Positions 1 to 9,996 of a stretch of 39,401 nt of DNA are shown piece by piece. Numbering within the stretch: the first letter of the stretch is position 1; each line of letters starts with the position of its first letter. The stretch comes from an uncultured Muribaculaceae bacterium (GTDB lineage: Bacteria > Bacteroidota > Bacteroidia > Bacteroidales > Muribaculaceae). The notes below the pieces were generated by a model. That model was not told the DNA's origin, did not search any database, and saw only the letters and a list, made by a program, of their open reading frames with translations. A program made the position numbers and the translations under genes. The stretch spans positions 53,694-93,094 of the forward strand of contig CAJUOC010000007.1 of the NCBI GenBank assembly GCA_910587925.1, in the 5' to 3' direction.

Positions 1-317
1 GCCCGGGGTATGAAAGCCATTATGTAAGTGCGTCTCGGGGAGACGCTTATACAGCACTGCATCCTCTGCCAAGCACCTCTCCGAGGCGCGACGTCGGCGG
101 GGGCGGTACTACCCCAGGCTGCGCATGGGGTTAGCCACAACATCGTGCCTCCGGCACTCCTCTCACTGCTGACAATCCTTGCGATTCTCGGAGCACCATA
201 CGTCCGCCTATTAGCTCCTAACAGGCCGCGCAGGTTACAAACTTACAAAGCCAAGACACCTAGGTCCCGCAAACAGAATCTCGCTCATATTTGATTGTCC
301 GCGCCAAAGCCACTATT

Positions 318-597
318 CGACCGATAAATCGGTCGTCCTGCCCTCGTCGCCCTGCACCGTGGGTTTCACCCACGGCTACCTTATTGCATCGCTACGCGAT
401 GCCCAATCTCACCACCCGCCCACATATCCGCATACCGATTGCCTGCCACACCAATCAACTCAGCGCGGGGTTGCAATCAGCGCTGAGTTAGTTGATTGGT
501 GTGGCGGACGACTCACCGCGGAGCGGTGCAATAAGGTAGCCGTGGGTGAAACCCACGGTGCAGGGCGGCGCGGGCTGTGCGACCGATTTATCGGTCG
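318..597. repeat. Nested inverted repeat with 41-bp perfect arms
   Basis: Positions 348-388 and 527-567 are exact reverse complements over 41 bp. Each arm contains its own palindrome (CCGTGGGT-TTC-ACCCACGG in the left arm). Outside the arms, copies of the 18-bp palindrome CGACCGAT-NN-ATCGGTCG lie at 318-335 and 580-597. Inside them is an imperfect hairpin at 446-466 / 480-504 whose right arm carries a 4-base insertion. No coding frame fits. It could be a non-autonomous palindromic element or the remains of one. I see no clear target-site duplication. Confidence 0.8.
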
Positions 598-696
598 GAT
601 TTCGGTTTCATAGTCCGCGACGGTTTGCAATCTGCGAGGACAATTAGTGGGGAAAATGGTGTATACGGGAAGTATGAGGCAAAGCATGGCGGGGCG

Positions 697-766
697 GTGT
701 TTTGGCTTACAAAGCCAAAACACCGAGGTGCAATAGCTTGGTGACGCGCAGGTTGCAAACCTGCGC
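697..766. repeat. Two adjacent perfect hairpins
   Basis: A 12-bp hairpin has arms 697-708 and 712-723 (GTGTTTTGGCTT / AAGCCAAAACAC). A second has arms 746-754 and 758-766 (GCGCAGGTT / AACCTGCGC). Related, degenerate motifs (GCAGGTTACAAAC, ACAAAGCCAAGACACC) occur at about 229-270, so this is a repeated intergenic motif rather than a unique site. Confidence 0.65.
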
Positions 767-816
767 GGACTAACTAAACTTGGTAGCGCGCAAGCTGCTG
801 ACCTGCACCGTGCGGG

Positions 817-2130
817 TCAGCGGGGGAAGGGCATGGCGCGGGCGGTGAGGTAGCGGTGGCCGAGGCGGCAGTAGAGGCATTTGCGGGTATTGCAGTAGCC
901 GGTGTGGAGCTGGATGAGGGCCTGGGAGGTGAAGGCGTCGGGCACGGGGATGCCGGCGGAGGCGAAGCGGCGCACGATGGTATTGTCTTCGGGCGGCAGG
1001 GCGGTGAGCATGTCGACGGCGCGGGCGGCGGCTTGTTCGTCGCCCATGACGCGTGAGCGGGCGTAGATAAGGGGCACGACGGCGTTGATGATGACGGTGG
1101 TGACTGAGGAGGCGCTCAGGGCGGTACGCACGGCGGCGGTGCGGCAGCCGTAGTCGTGGTGCTCGCGCCAGTAGGATGGCAGGGGCACGTCGAGCAGGCG
1201 GCGGGCGGCGTCGAGGCTGTCGAGATTGTATATGCGGCGCCCGGCGGGAAATCCGTCGGCGAGCAGGGCGGCAAGCAGGGCGATGCGGCGGCGGGGCTGG
1301 TTGGGCGGGCGCATACGTGCCATGCGCCAGGCGGGGCGAGGCGATGCGGGCCAGCCGTATTTGGCGCTGAGGAAACGATGATGGGCGACGATGCGCTCGT
1401 AGTAGTCTTGCTCGGGACCCGGCTCGAGCGAGTGGCGGTCTACGCGGTCGAGCATTCCGGCCTGCCCCATGAGGGCGGCCTCGAGCAGGGCGGGGTCGTC
1501 GGAGTGGCGCAGGAGGTGGCGCAGCGGGGTGATTCGGGCGAGGAGCTCGAAGGCGTCGGAGTTGGTGCCGAAGCCCAGGGCGCGGGCCAGGGCGATATAG
1601 GCGGTGGCGCGCCAGTCGCTGTCGAGCTCGGCGTGCCAGGCCATGACGCGGTCGGCCTTGGCATGCATACGCTCGATACCCAGGGCAGTCACCCAGTCGG
1701 TGATGTATATGGATGGGGTGGCGGCGAGCTCGTCGCGGCATGCGGGGGCGGCGTCGCTGTCGACCATGGCGCTGTAGCGCTCGCGGAAGTCGGGCGCGTG
1801 GGGCATCACCATCTGCGCGATGACAGAACCGTCGGGGCGTGTGATGATGCAGTCGCTCTCGGCCACGACGTGGAGCACGACGGTATGGTAGGCGGGGTCG
1901 TCGGTATGGTGATGGCGGTGCCAGTCTGAGGCGCGGCAGTGTATCTCTACGTTGCCGGCCCAGAGGTCGGAGCCGATACGGAGCTTGGCGTTGAAGAAGT
2001 CGGGCCCGGCGTGGGGATTGGCCAGGCCGGGGTCGAGTACGGTGATGCGCCGGCCGTCGGTGGTGAGACAGCGGCGCGGATCCCACAGGCGGTGCTGCCA
2101 CATGTACTGGAGGAGAGCTTCGGGACCCAC
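817..2130 (-). CDS. DUF2851 family protein
   Basis: This 437-residue protein matches, from memory, the DUF2851 family of Bacteroidetes. It opens with GPEALLQYMWQHRLWDPRR, followed by LDPGLANPHAGPDFFNAKLRIG and WAGNVEIHCRASDW. No function is established for the family and none is assigned here. No signal peptide or membrane segment is visible, so it is probably cytoplasmic. The start shown is GTG at 2130, chosen because family members usually begin a few residues before the LLQYxW motif; no ATG lies just upstream in frame. It is third in a minus-strand operon, 40 nt after the pseudouridine synthase. The stop is TGA. Confidence 0.8.
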   Translation of the reverse strand: MGPEALLQYMWQHRLWDPRRCLTTDGRRITVLDPGLANPHAGPDFFNAKLRIGSDLWAGNVEIHCRASDWHRHHHTDDPAYHTVVLHVVAESDCIITRPDGSVIAQMVMPHAPDFRERYSAMVDSDAAPACRDELAATPSIYITDWVTALGIERMHAKADRVMAWHAELDSDWRATAYIALARALGFGTNSDAFELLARITPLRHLLRHSDDPALLEAALMGQAGMLDRVDRHSLEPGPEQDYYERIVAHHRFLSAKYGWPASPRPAWRMARMRPPNQPRRRIALLAALLADGFPAGRRIYNLDSLDAARRLLDVPLPSYWREHHDYGCRTAAVRTALSASSVTTVIINAVVPLIYARSRVMGDEQAAARAVDMLTALPPEDNTIVRRFASAGIPVPDAFTSQALIQLHTGYCNTRKCLYCRLGHRYLTARAMPFPR

Positions 2131-2170
2131 GGCGACGGCGCAGAGTGTATGGTGGAGAGTGGAGGGGTCC

Positions 2171-3088
2171 TCAGAGCAGGCGGCTGAATCCGGGCGGGAG
2201 CTCGCTGGAGAAATTCATGTCGCGGCGGGTGATGGGATGCACAAAGCGCAGGGTGCGGGCGTGCAGGGCCAGGCGGTGGATGGGCGATGGCGAGCCGCCG
2301 TAGCGGCGGTCGCCGCTGATGGGGGTGCCGAGCTGCTGCATGTGCACGCGTATCTGGTTTTTGCGGCCGGTGTCGAGGCTTAGCTCCAGCATGGCGTATT
2401 TGCCGCGGGCGCGCAGGGTGCGGTAGCGTGTGACGGCGAGCTTGCCCTTGGCGGGGTCGGTGGTGACGTAAACCTCGTGGGCCGAGTTTTCGGCCAGGTA
2501 TCCGCGCACCTCGCCCTCGGCGGGGTCGGGCGCGCCCTCGGTGACGGCGACGTATGTGCGCTCGAGCACCATATTGTTCCAGTTGTGTTGCAGGGCTTCC
2601 TTGGCCTCGGGTGTGCGAGCAAATACCATCAGGCCCGATGTCTGCTGGTCGAGGCGGTGCACGATGAAAATCTTGTTGCGCGGGTCGATGCGCTTGACAT
2701 AGTCGCGCAGCAGCCAGTATGCGGTGCCCTCCTGCTTGCGGTCGGTACCCATCGAGAGCAGGCCGTAGCCTTTGTTGACCACGATGATATGCTCGTCTTC
2801 GTATACAATGCGCAGGCGCGGATGACGGAATGTCTGAAACTCGCGCGAGGTATTGACCCGCACGATGTCGCCCGGCTTCAGGGGCTGGTCCCACTGGCGG
2901 GTGACTGCGCCGCCGACCATCACCTGATTGTGGCGCAGATAGTCCTTGACGGTGGTGCGCTTGCGGTCGGGCATGGCGGCAAGGAGGTAGTCGAGCAGCC
3001 GCGCCTCGGCGTCGGGCTCAAAGGTAAGTATGACGTCGGGGCGGAAACGCGAGCGCTCGGCGCCGGGCTTTACGGATCTCTGTGGCAT
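2171..3088 (-). CDS. RluA/RluD-family pseudouridine synthase
   Basis: A 305-residue RNA pseudouridine synthase. An S4-like RNA-binding segment spans about residues 25-80 (LLDYLLAAMPDRKRTTVKDYLRHNQVMVGG). The catalytic domain spans about 90-290 and contains the signature HRLDQQTSG, in which Asp147 would be the catalytic aspartate. The later motif GRKNQIRVHMQQLGTPISGD is typical of the family. It should isomerise uridines in rRNA or tRNA; the exact target cannot be read from sequence. It starts with ATG 3 nt after the topA stop, so the two are probably cotranscribed. Length is normal and nothing looks damaged. Confidence 0.9.
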   Translation of the reverse strand: MPQRSVKPGAERSRFRPDVILTFEPDAEARLLDYLLAAMPDRKRTTVKDYLRHNQVMVGGAVTRQWDQPLKPGDIVRVNTSREFQTFRHPRLRIVYEDEHIIVVNKGYGLLSMGTDRKQEGTAYWLLRDYVKRIDPRNKIFIVHRLDQQTSGLMVFARTPEAKEALQHNWNNMVLERTYVAVTEGAPDPAEGEVRGYLAENSAHEVYVTTDPAKGKLAVTRYRTLRARGKYAMLELSLDTGRKNQIRVHMQQLGTPISGDRRYGGSPSPIHRLALHARTLRFVHPITRRDMNFSSELPPGFSRLL

Positions 3089-3091
3089 GTG

Positions 3092-5431
3092 TCAGACGGT
3101 CTTTTTGCGTGTGGCGCGCTTGGGCTTGGCGGGCTTTGCATCCTGGGCGCGCACGATTTCCATGGCCTCGTCGAGCGAGAGGGCTGCGGGGTCGGCCACG
3201 GTGCGGGGTATCTTGTAGTTTTTGCCGTCGTATGCGATATATACGCCATAGCGGCCGTTGAGTATCTGGAGGAGCGGCTCCCGGTCGAATGTGCGCACCA
3301 CCCGCTTGGCCTCCTTGTCGCGCTTGTCGACGATGAGCTCGATGGCCTGCTCGAGGGAGACCTCGGCGGGCGCGGTATCCTTGGGGATGGACACAAACTT
3401 GCCGTCGTGGCGCACGTAGGGGCCAAAGCGGCCTATGGCCACGGTGACCGGCTTGCCCTCGTACTCGCCCAGGTCGCGCGGAAACTCAAAGAGCCGCAGC
3501 GCCTCGTCAAGGGTGATGGTGGCCATCGACTGGCCTTTGAGCAGCGAGGCAAAGAGGGGCTTCTCGTCGCTGTCGGCCGAGCCTACCTGCACCAGGGGGC
3601 CGTAGCGGCCTATCTTGACGGTGACGGGACGGCCCTGGGGGTCGTCGCCGAGCAGACGCTCGCCCACCTTATGCTCCAGACGCATGTTCATGGCCTCCTC
3701 CACGCGGGGGTGGAAGCTGTCGTAGAACGTGCGCATCTCGTCGGACCAGGGCAGGCGGCCCTCGGCGATGTCGTCAAACTTCTCCTCGACGCTGGCCGTG
3801 AAATTGTAGTCGAGTATCTCGGAGAAATATCGGGTGAGAAATTCGTTGACCACCATGCCTATGTCGGTGGGCACGAGGCGTCCCTTGTCGCTGCCGACGC
3901 TCTCGGTGCGGGTCTCGGATGTGACTGTGCCGGCGGCAGGGTCGAGGGTGAGCACGCGGAAGTCGCGGGGAGTGCCGTCGTGCTCGCCGCGCTCGATATA
4001 CTCGCGGGCCTGGATGGTCGATATTGTGGGGGCGTATGTCGAGGGGCGGCCTATGCCCAGCTCCTCCATCTTCTTTACCAGCGATGCCTCGGTATAGCGG
4101 GGCGGCTGCTGGGTGAAGCGCTCGGTGGCGGTGATGGAGCGGGCCTCGACGGCCATGCCGGGCGCGAGGGGCGGCAGGAGCGAGGAGTCGGCCGAGGCGG
4201 CGTCGGTATCGTCGTCGTGACTCTCGGCGTACAGGCGCATGAAGCCGTCGAAGCGCACTACCTCGCCCGAGGCCTGGAAGCGCACGTCGGTGCCGGCGGC
4301 GACTATCTCGGCCGTGGTCTTCTCGAGGCGCGCGTCGGCCATCTGCGAGGCCACGGCGCGCTTCCATATGAGGGTGTAGAGCTTGCGCTCGCGGTCGCCC
4401 AGGTCGGCGGGAGTCTCGACAGTCATGTCGGTGGGGCGGATGGCCTCGTGGGCCTCCTGCGCGCCGCGCGAGTTGGTATGATATCGGCGTGCCTTGAGAT
4501 AGTCGGCCCCCATCGTGGAGGTGATCACGCCGGAGATGGCGGCGATGGCCTCCTCGCTGAGGTTGAGCGAGTCGGTACGCATGTATGTGATATGACCGGC
4601 CTCATAGAGCTTCTGAGCCACCACCATGGTCTGCGACACGGAAAATCCGAGCTTGCGGGCAGCCTCCTGCTGGAGGGTGGAGGTGGTAAACGGGGGCGCC
4701 GGAGCCTTGGACACGGGGCGGGTGGTGATGTCGGCCACGCTGAAGGCGGCCTTGCGGCAGGCGTCGAGCACTGCTGCGGCGGCCTGCTCCGAATCGAGGC
4801 GCCCGGGCATCTCGGCGCGGAACTCGCGGCCATCGCCGTCGGCCATCACCGCGCCCACGCGGAAGTAAGGCTCGGGGGTAAATGCCTTTATCTCGAGCTC
4901 GCGCTCGACGATGAGCCGCACCGCCACCGACTGCACACGCCCTGCCGACAGAGCCGGCTTGACCTTGCGCCAGAGCACCGGCGAGAGCTCAAAGCCCACG
5001 ATGCGGTCGAGCACGCGGCGGGCCTGCTGGGCGTCGACGCGGCCGCGGTCGATGGTGCGCGGTGTCTCCAGAGCGTGGAGTATGGCCTTACGGGTAATCT
5101 CGTGGAATACGATGCGCCGCGTGGTGTCGGGGTCAAGCCCGAGCACCTCGGCCAGGTGCCAGGCGATGGCCTCACCCTCGCGGTCTTCATCAGATGCGAG
5201 CCACACGGTGTCGGCCTTGGCCGCGGCATCGCGCAGACTCTTGACCAGCTCCACCTTGTCCTGGGGTATCTCGTACTCCGGCGCAAAGCCGTGCTCGAGA
5301 TCTATGCTGAAACTTTTCGGCTTGAGGTCACGTATATGCCCGTAGCTCGACATCACCTTGAAGTCAGGCCCGAGGAATTTTTCAATCGTCTTCGCCTTGG
5401 CAGGCGACTCCACTATCACGAGGTTTTTCAT
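3092..5431 (-). CDS. topA: DNA topoisomerase I (type IA)
   Basis: A 779-residue TopA, which relaxes negative supercoils. The Toprim domain begins at the N-terminus (MKNLVIVESPAKAKTIEKFL) and has its acidic DEDREGE motif at residues 81-87. The SAGRVQSVA motif follows at about 162-170. The catalytic tyrosine should be Tyr283 in HITYMRTDS. The C-terminus has no zinc fingers but carries several Toprim C-terminal repeats (GRYGPLVQVG, GRFGPYVRHDGK, GRYGVYIAYDGK), the usual Bacteroidetes arrangement, and a basic tail. ATG at 5431 is preferred over an upstream in-frame start at 5533 because the conserved MKNLVIVESPAK begins there. First gene of the topA / pseudouridine synthase / DUF2851 operon. Confidence 0.97.
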   Translation of the reverse strand: MKNLVIVESPAKAKTIEKFLGPDFKVMSSYGHIRDLKPKSFSIDLEHGFAPEYEIPQDKVELVKSLRDAAAKADTVWLASDEDREGEAIAWHLAEVLGLDPDTTRRIVFHEITRKAILHALETPRTIDRGRVDAQQARRVLDRIVGFELSPVLWRKVKPALSAGRVQSVAVRLIVERELEIKAFTPEPYFRVGAVMADGDGREFRAEMPGRLDSEQAAAAVLDACRKAAFSVADITTRPVSKAPAPPFTTSTLQQEAARKLGFSVSQTMVVAQKLYEAGHITYMRTDSLNLSEEAIAAISGVITSTMGADYLKARRYHTNSRGAQEAHEAIRPTDMTVETPADLGDRERKLYTLIWKRAVASQMADARLEKTTAEIVAAGTDVRFQASGEVVRFDGFMRLYAESHDDDTDAASADSSLLPPLAPGMAVEARSITATERFTQQPPRYTEASLVKKMEELGIGRPSTYAPTISTIQAREYIERGEHDGTPRDFRVLTLDPAAGTVTSETRTESVGSDKGRLVPTDIGMVVNEFLTRYFSEILDYNFTASVEEKFDDIAEGRLPWSDEMRTFYDSFHPRVEEAMNMRLEHKVGERLLGDDPQGRPVTVKIGRYGPLVQVGSADSDEKPLFASLLKGQSMATITLDEALRLFEFPRDLGEYEGKPVTVAIGRFGPYVRHDGKFVSIPKDTAPAEVSLEQAIELIVDKRDKEAKRVVRTFDREPLLQILNGRYGVYIAYDGKNYKIPRTVADPAALSLDEAMEIVRAQDAKPAKPKRATRKKTV

Positions 5432-5501
5432 ATCACTATTATACGGCAAAAGGGCAGCGGCGCTACCTTTATATATAACGCCACAGGCCGACAGTCGGCC
5501 A

Positions 5502-5509
5502 CAAAAGTA
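5502..5509 (-). promoter_or_regulatory. Putative -7 box of topA
   Basis: The minus strand reads TACTTTTG, a match to the Bacteroidetes -7 consensus TAnnTTTG, about 70 nt upstream of the topA ATG. I do not see a convincing TTG-type -33 box at 19 nt, so this call is weaker than the other promoters in the window. Confidence 0.4.
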
Positions 5510-5560
5510 CGAAAAAATCCGTAATTGGCTCATCGCACGTCGGATTATGCCGTGTTTTTA

Positions 5561-5591
5561 TTGGATTTTAGCCACATATGCCTTACTTTTG
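5561..5591 (+). promoter_or_regulatory. Promoter of the 1449-aa surface protein gene
   Basis: TTGG at 5561-5564, a 19-nt spacer, then TACTTTTG at 5584-5591. This is the Bacteroidetes housekeeping layout (-33 TTTG/TTG, -7 TAnnTTTG). Transcription should start near 5598, giving a leader of about 20 nt before the ATG at 5620. Confidence 0.75.
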
Positions 5592-5619
5592 CGCATCTGT
5601 CTAACCAATCCAGGATTCT

Positions 5620-8600
5620 ATGAAAAGACTTCTACTGACCCTTTTGGCGGCAGGCGCGACAGCGGCTGCCGTCTCAGCACAGGCTGTGCTGATGAGCGTC
5701 GATTTTGAAGACGCCGCATGGCCGCCCGCAGGCTGGACGCTGCACGATGCCGACGGCGACGGCCACGGCTGGTACCGCTACGCCGGCAGCGGCGAGCACG
5801 TGACACAGTTTGGCACCAGCACGGCCTGCGCCTTCTCGGCCATGGGCGTGCCGGGCACCTCGACCACATTCGGCGCCCAGGACAACTGGCTCATCACACC
5901 GCCCATCAGCGTGGCCAACGACAAGACCGTATTTTCATTCAACTACGCCGCGCAGAGCACCGAGTATCCCGAGCCGATGGAGATACTGGTGTCGGAGAGC
6001 GACACGCAGCCGGCATCGTTCACGCTGCTGGCATCGCGCACGGCCCAGGCCGAGTTTGACTACGATGAATACGAAAATGTCATCACCAACCAGAAATACG
6101 AGACTTCGCTGGCCGCCTATGCCGGCAAGACCATCTACATCGCCATCCGCCACAAGGCCCAGGGCACATACGGCCTTAGTGTCGACAATGTGTCGCTGGT
6201 CAACAACCTCGGCCCCAAGCGCGTGATGGGCATCAGCGTGAAGGCCGGCGCCGAGGGCGCCCTGGAGACCGACCTGGGCTGGACTGCCCCTGACCAGACA
6301 GGCTCGGGCGCGGCGCTCGACAAGGTCGACATACTCATCTGGCGCGACGGCGTCCTCATCAAGGAGCTCAAAGACACCGAGCCCGGAGCCGCCGGCTCTT
6401 ACAAGGACTCGCCCGTGACTGCCGGCACCCACACCTATCAGCTGGCCGCGCGCACCGCCGAGGGCACCTCGCAGCGCTCGTCGGTATTTACCGTGCAGGT
6501 CGGCCCCGACATCCCCGACTGTGTCGACGATGTCATCGCCCTGGCATCGGGCGGCAAGGTGGTGCTCCGCTGGAAAGCCCCCACCAAGGGCGCCAACAAG
6601 GGCTTTGTAGACCCCGCCGCATTTACCTACACCGTCACCCGCTCGGCCGAGGGTACCCAGGACCTCACCGTGAGCGGCATCACCGACACTGAGTGGACCG
6701 ACCCCTCGCCCGTGACCGGCAAGCCCGCCACCTATGTGGTGAAGGCTGTCAACGCCGCAGGCACATCGGCCGCCGACTACCTTGCCTCGGCTATCGCCAT
6801 CGCCGACGCCGACGACATGGGCGTGGCCGCCAGCGACGACTTTACCAACCAGAGCGTCAGCGTGCCCTTCAGCCTGTCTGACACCTACGGTGTGTCGCAG
6901 GTAATCTACACTCCCGCCGACCTGAGCCGCGCCACCGGCACCATCAAGGCCATCATCCTGAAGACACGCAAGGGCAACGACGCCACCATCGCCTTCCCGA
7001 TGCGTGTGTACATGCACGAGACCGCAGCCACCGACCTCTCGGGCGGCTGGGACAAGACCGGTCTCACCGAGGAGGCCAAGGTATACGAGGGCACCGCCAC
7101 TTACTCGCTGGGCACCCACGACGTGATGCTCACCCTCACCAAGCCCTACGACTACAAGGGCGGCAACCTGGTGGTGACCTACATCAAAGACGGCAAGCCC
7201 TCGGGCGCATACCTCGATAAATTTTTCGTGGCCGACATGGGCGGCGATGCCATACGCGCCTATACCGGCTCGGTATACGACCCCGTCGACATCTCGGCCA
7301 TGCCCTCTTTCAGCTCCTGGAGCGAGAAGAAGACCACCCTGGTACCCTCGACCCGCTTTATCATGGAGGCCCACAGCGTGGGCGCCATCGCCGGCAAGGT
7401 GACCGACGCCGCCACCGGCTCGCCGCTCGCAGGCGCATCGGTATCTGTGGCCGGATACGCCGACCTCACCGCGCTCACCGGCGCCGACGGCTCCTACAGC
7501 TTTGCATACGTGCCCGTCGGCACGGCGTCGCTCACCGTCACCAAGGCCGGATACGCCGACCTCACCGTGAGCGCTACCGTCACCGACCGCGGCCGCGCCA
7601 CGGCCAATGCCGCTCTGACCCAACTTGCCCACTATGCCCTGAGCGGCAGCATTACCGCCGCCGACACCGGCCTGCCCGCCGAGGGTGCCGTCGTATCGCT
7701 CTCGGGCTACGAGGAGGTGAGCGTAAGCGCCGGGGCCGACGGCTCGTGGACCATCGACCCCGTGTATGCCGGCAAAGACTACACTCTCACCATCGCCTAC
7801 CCGCTCTACGACGTATATACCGCCGCGGTCAACTATCAGACCGACCATCAGCTCGAGCCCGTGACGCTGACACGCGCCCGCATCGCTCCATTTGACGTGA
7901 CTGCCGCAGTGGCCGACGACGGCAGCGCTGTGGAGCTCACCTGGCGCGACCCGCTCGACCGCGACTGCGAGGCCGGCTGGAAGTCGATGGCCGACATGGT
8001 CGAGCCTGACCTCTTCAACGGCGACTCATACGGCACACCCGACGACTTCAATGCCGCCCACTACTTCTCGGCCGAGAGCATCGCCTCCAAGAAGATGGCC
8101 GGCACCGCCGTGAGCGCTGTGCGCGCCTACATCAAGGCCGAAAAGGGCACCTTCACCGCCAAGGTATGGCGCGGCACCGTGGCCGAGCATACCCTGATAG
8201 GCGAGCAGGTTTTCGACGCCTCGCAGATCAAGGCCGAGGGAGGCTGGGCCGTGGCCGAGTTTGACACTCCGGTAGAGCTGCGCCGGGGCGAGAGCTATCT
8301 CATCGGCATCCACTGCCTGGGCGCCTCCGACAAGCCCCTGGGCGCCATCGACGACGGCTACACCACGGGCGTCAACACCATCAAATGGACCGAGGGCGGC
8401 TACGCCTCCAACATCTACGACGCCTGGCTTATCGCGGCCGACTGCCGCGTGCCCGGCACCTCGGTGGCCGTCGTGCCCAACGCCGACGCCCCCGCCTGCG
8501 AGTACAATGTATACCGCCGCGAGGCCGCCGACGCCGACTGGACCCGCATCACCGCAGCGCCTGTCAAGGACACCGCACTGACCGATGCCTCGTGGGCCTC

Positions 8601-9969
8601 GCTGCTCTCGGGATCGTATACATATGGCGTGACGGCCGTGTACCGCGGCGCCGAGTCGCCCCGCGCGCTCTCGATGCCCCTGGAGCGCAGCGTAGATACC
8701 GACGCCGGCGTGACAGTCTTCGTCGCTCCCGTGCGCCAGGCCGAGGCCCGCGACGCCGTGGAGGTAGTGGTACGCATCGCCAACTTCGGCGAGAAGCCCG
8801 TCAGCGACATCCCCGTGGCCGTGACCCTCAACGGCGGCACACCCGTCACCGGCACCTATACCGGCACCCTCACCAAGGGCCAGACCGGCGACCTCAGCCT
8901 CGGTACCATCGCCATCACCGAGGGCGTGCACACCCTGCGCGCATACACCTCGCTCGAGGGCGACCAGACCCCGGCCAACGATGCCTGCGAGCTGCTGCTG
9001 CCCAACCGCGCCAACATCCGCCTGAGCGGCTACCGCTGGAACGCATACGGCAACGCCGGATTCATGTCTATCGAAAGCAACAATGCCGAGGGCGCCACCT
9101 TTGTGCGCGAGCTCACCCCGGGCGATGCACTCATCTCGTCGGGTACCTACCTCAATGGCAAGGTATACGCCTACACCTCGACCTGGTACGGCGCGCCCCG
9201 CGGCTTTGCAGTGATCGACCCCGACATCTGGAGCGTCGAAAACGTCATGCGCAACGACGACGTGTATATGCTCGACCTCACCTACTCCTATCCCGCCGCC
9301 ACCATGTACGGCCTGTGCCCCGACGGCGAGGACGTATACCTGGCCACCGTCGACCCCGCCACCGGCTCGGCTACCCTCACCCGCAAGTTTGACCGCCACA
9401 TGATGACCCTCGCGGCCGACCTCGACGGCAAGCTCTACGGCGTGGCCGACGACGGCATCTTCTACTCCATCGACCCCGAGACCGCCGCGACCGCCGCCAT
9501 CGGCCCCACCGGCATCGAGGGCAAGGTGCAGTATCTGCAGTCGATGGCCTTTGACCACACCAGCGGCCGCCTCTTCTGGGCCGCCGAGGGCAATATCGTC
9601 AGCGGCTCCATCCACGAGATAGACCCCGCCACCGGCGAGGCCACCCGCCTGGGCGACGTACTGCTCAGCGGCATCGAGCCCTCCGAAATCGTGGCCCTGC
9701 ACACGCCCTACACCTACGACGGCATCGCCGGCGTCACCGCCGGCTCCGGCTCGCTTACCCTTGTGATGGAGAGCGACGGCACAGCAAACATCACCGCCGA
9801 CTCGGCCGTGACCATCGCCGTATTTGACGCCTCCGGCTCGCAGATAGCCGTGGCCACCGCCGCAGCCGGCGCCTCGCGCACCCGCCTCGACCTGCCCGCA
9901 GGTCTGTACCTGGTGCGCGCCACCGACGCCTCGGGCCGCAGCGCCGTGGCCAAGGCCGCCATCCGCTGA
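5620..9969 (+). CDS. Large multidomain secreted surface protein with T9SS-like tail
   Basis: A 1449-residue exported protein. Residues 1-20 form a signal peptide ending VSAQA. A cleaved-adhesin / choice-of-anchor-J lectin-like domain spans about 25-195 (SVDFEDAAWPPAGW, DNWLITPPISV, LSVDNVSL). Fibronectin-III-like domains fill about 200-400. Two carboxypeptidase-regulatory-like domains lie at about 592-745 (GKVTDAATGSPLAGASVSV, then SGSITAADTGLPAEGAVVSL). A CARDB-like segment is near 1020-1110 and a propeller-like region (KLYGVADDGIFYSIDPETA) at about 1115-1370. The last 70 or so residues (GLYLVRATDASGRSAVAKA) resemble a type IX secretion sorting domain. It is probably surface-exposed and may bind glycan or protein; the ligand is unknown. 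No catalytic motif is seen. It has its own promoter and terminator. Confidence 0.85.
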   Translation: MKRLLLTLLAAGATAAAVSAQAVLMSVDFEDAAWPPAGWTLHDADGDGHGWYRYAGSGEHVTQFGTSTACAFSAMGVPGTSTTFGAQDNWLITPPISVANDKTVFSFNYAAQSTEYPEPMEILVSESDTQPASFTLLASRTAQAEFDYDEYENVITNQKYETSLAAYAGKTIYIAIRHKAQGTYGLSVDNVSLVNNLGPKRVMGISVKAGAEGALETDLGWTAPDQTGSGAALDKVDILIWRDGVLIKELKDTEPGAAGSYKDSPVTAGTHTYQLAARTAEGTSQRSSVFTVQVGPDIPDCVDDVIALASGGKVVLRWKAPTKGANKGFVDPAAFTYTVTRSAEGTQDLTVSGITDTEWTDPSPVTGKPATYVVKAVNAAGTSAADYLASAIAIADADDMGVAASDDFTNQSVSVPFSLSDTYGVSQVIYTPADLSRATGTIKAIILKTRKGNDATIAFPMRVYMHETAATDLSGGWDKTGLTEEAKVYEGTATYSLGTHDVMLTLTKPYDYKGGNLVVTYIKDGKPSGAYLDKFFVADMGGDAIRAYTGSVYDPVDISAMPSFSSWSEKKTTLVPSTRFIMEAHSVGAIAGKVTDAATGSPLAGASVSVAGYADLTALTGADGSYSFAYVPVGTASLTVTKAGYADLTVSATVTDRGRATANAALTQLAHYALSGSITAADTGLPAEGAVVSLSGYEEVSVSAGADGSWTIDPVYAGKDYTLTIAYPLYDVYTAAVNYQTDHQLEPVTLTRARIAPFDVTAAVADDGSAVELTWRDPLDRDCEAGWKSMADMVEPDLFNGDSYGTPDDFNAAHYFSAESIASKKMAGTAVSAVRAYIKAEKGTFTAKVWRGTVAEHTLIGEQVFDASQIKAEGGWAVAEFDTPVELRRGESYLIGIHCLGASDKPLGAIDDGYTTGVNTIKWTEGGYASNIYDAWLIAADCRVPGTSVAVVPNADAPACEYNVYRREAADADWTRITAAPVKDTALTDASWASLLSGSYTYGVTAVYRGAESPRALSMPLERSVDTDAGVTVFVAPVRQAEARDAVEVVVRIANFGEKPVSDIPVAVTLNGGTPVTGTYTGTLTKGQTGDLSLGTIAITEGVHTLRAYTSLEGDQTPANDACELLLPNRANIRLSGYRWNAYGNAGFMSIESNNAEGATFVRELTPGDALISSGTYLNGKVYAYTSTWYGAPRGFAVIDPDIWSVENVMRNDDVYMLDLTYSYPAATMYGLCPDGEDVYLATVDPATGSATLTRKFDRHMMTLAADLDGKLYGVADDGIFYSIDPETAATAAIGPTGIEGKVQYLQSMAFDHTSGRLFWAAEGNIVSGSIHEIDPATGEATRLGDVLLSGIEPSEIVALHTPYTYDGIAGVTAGSGSLTLVMESDGTANITADSAVTIAVFDASGSQIAVATAAAGASRTRLDLPAGLYLVRATDASGRSAVAKAAIR

Positions 9970-9996
9970 CGCCGCTCCCCTCCCCCCCATCTGCCC

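Larger units (their letters stand above)
1..816. other. Gene-free region rich in hairpins
   Basis: No open frame here looks like a protein; the short frames are low in recognisable composition and overlap palindromes. Besides the two repeat entries below, there is a 7-bp hairpin at 30-46 (GCGTCTC, loop GGG, GAGACGC). The DUF2851 gene ends at 817, and a GC-rich stem at about 800-818 overlaps its stop codon and could act as a weak terminator of the topA operon. Confidence 0.6.

Noticed and set aside
2477..5524. 1015-residue open frame opposite topA
   Set aside because: The opposite strand encodes an unmistakable TopA; this frame has shadow composition.
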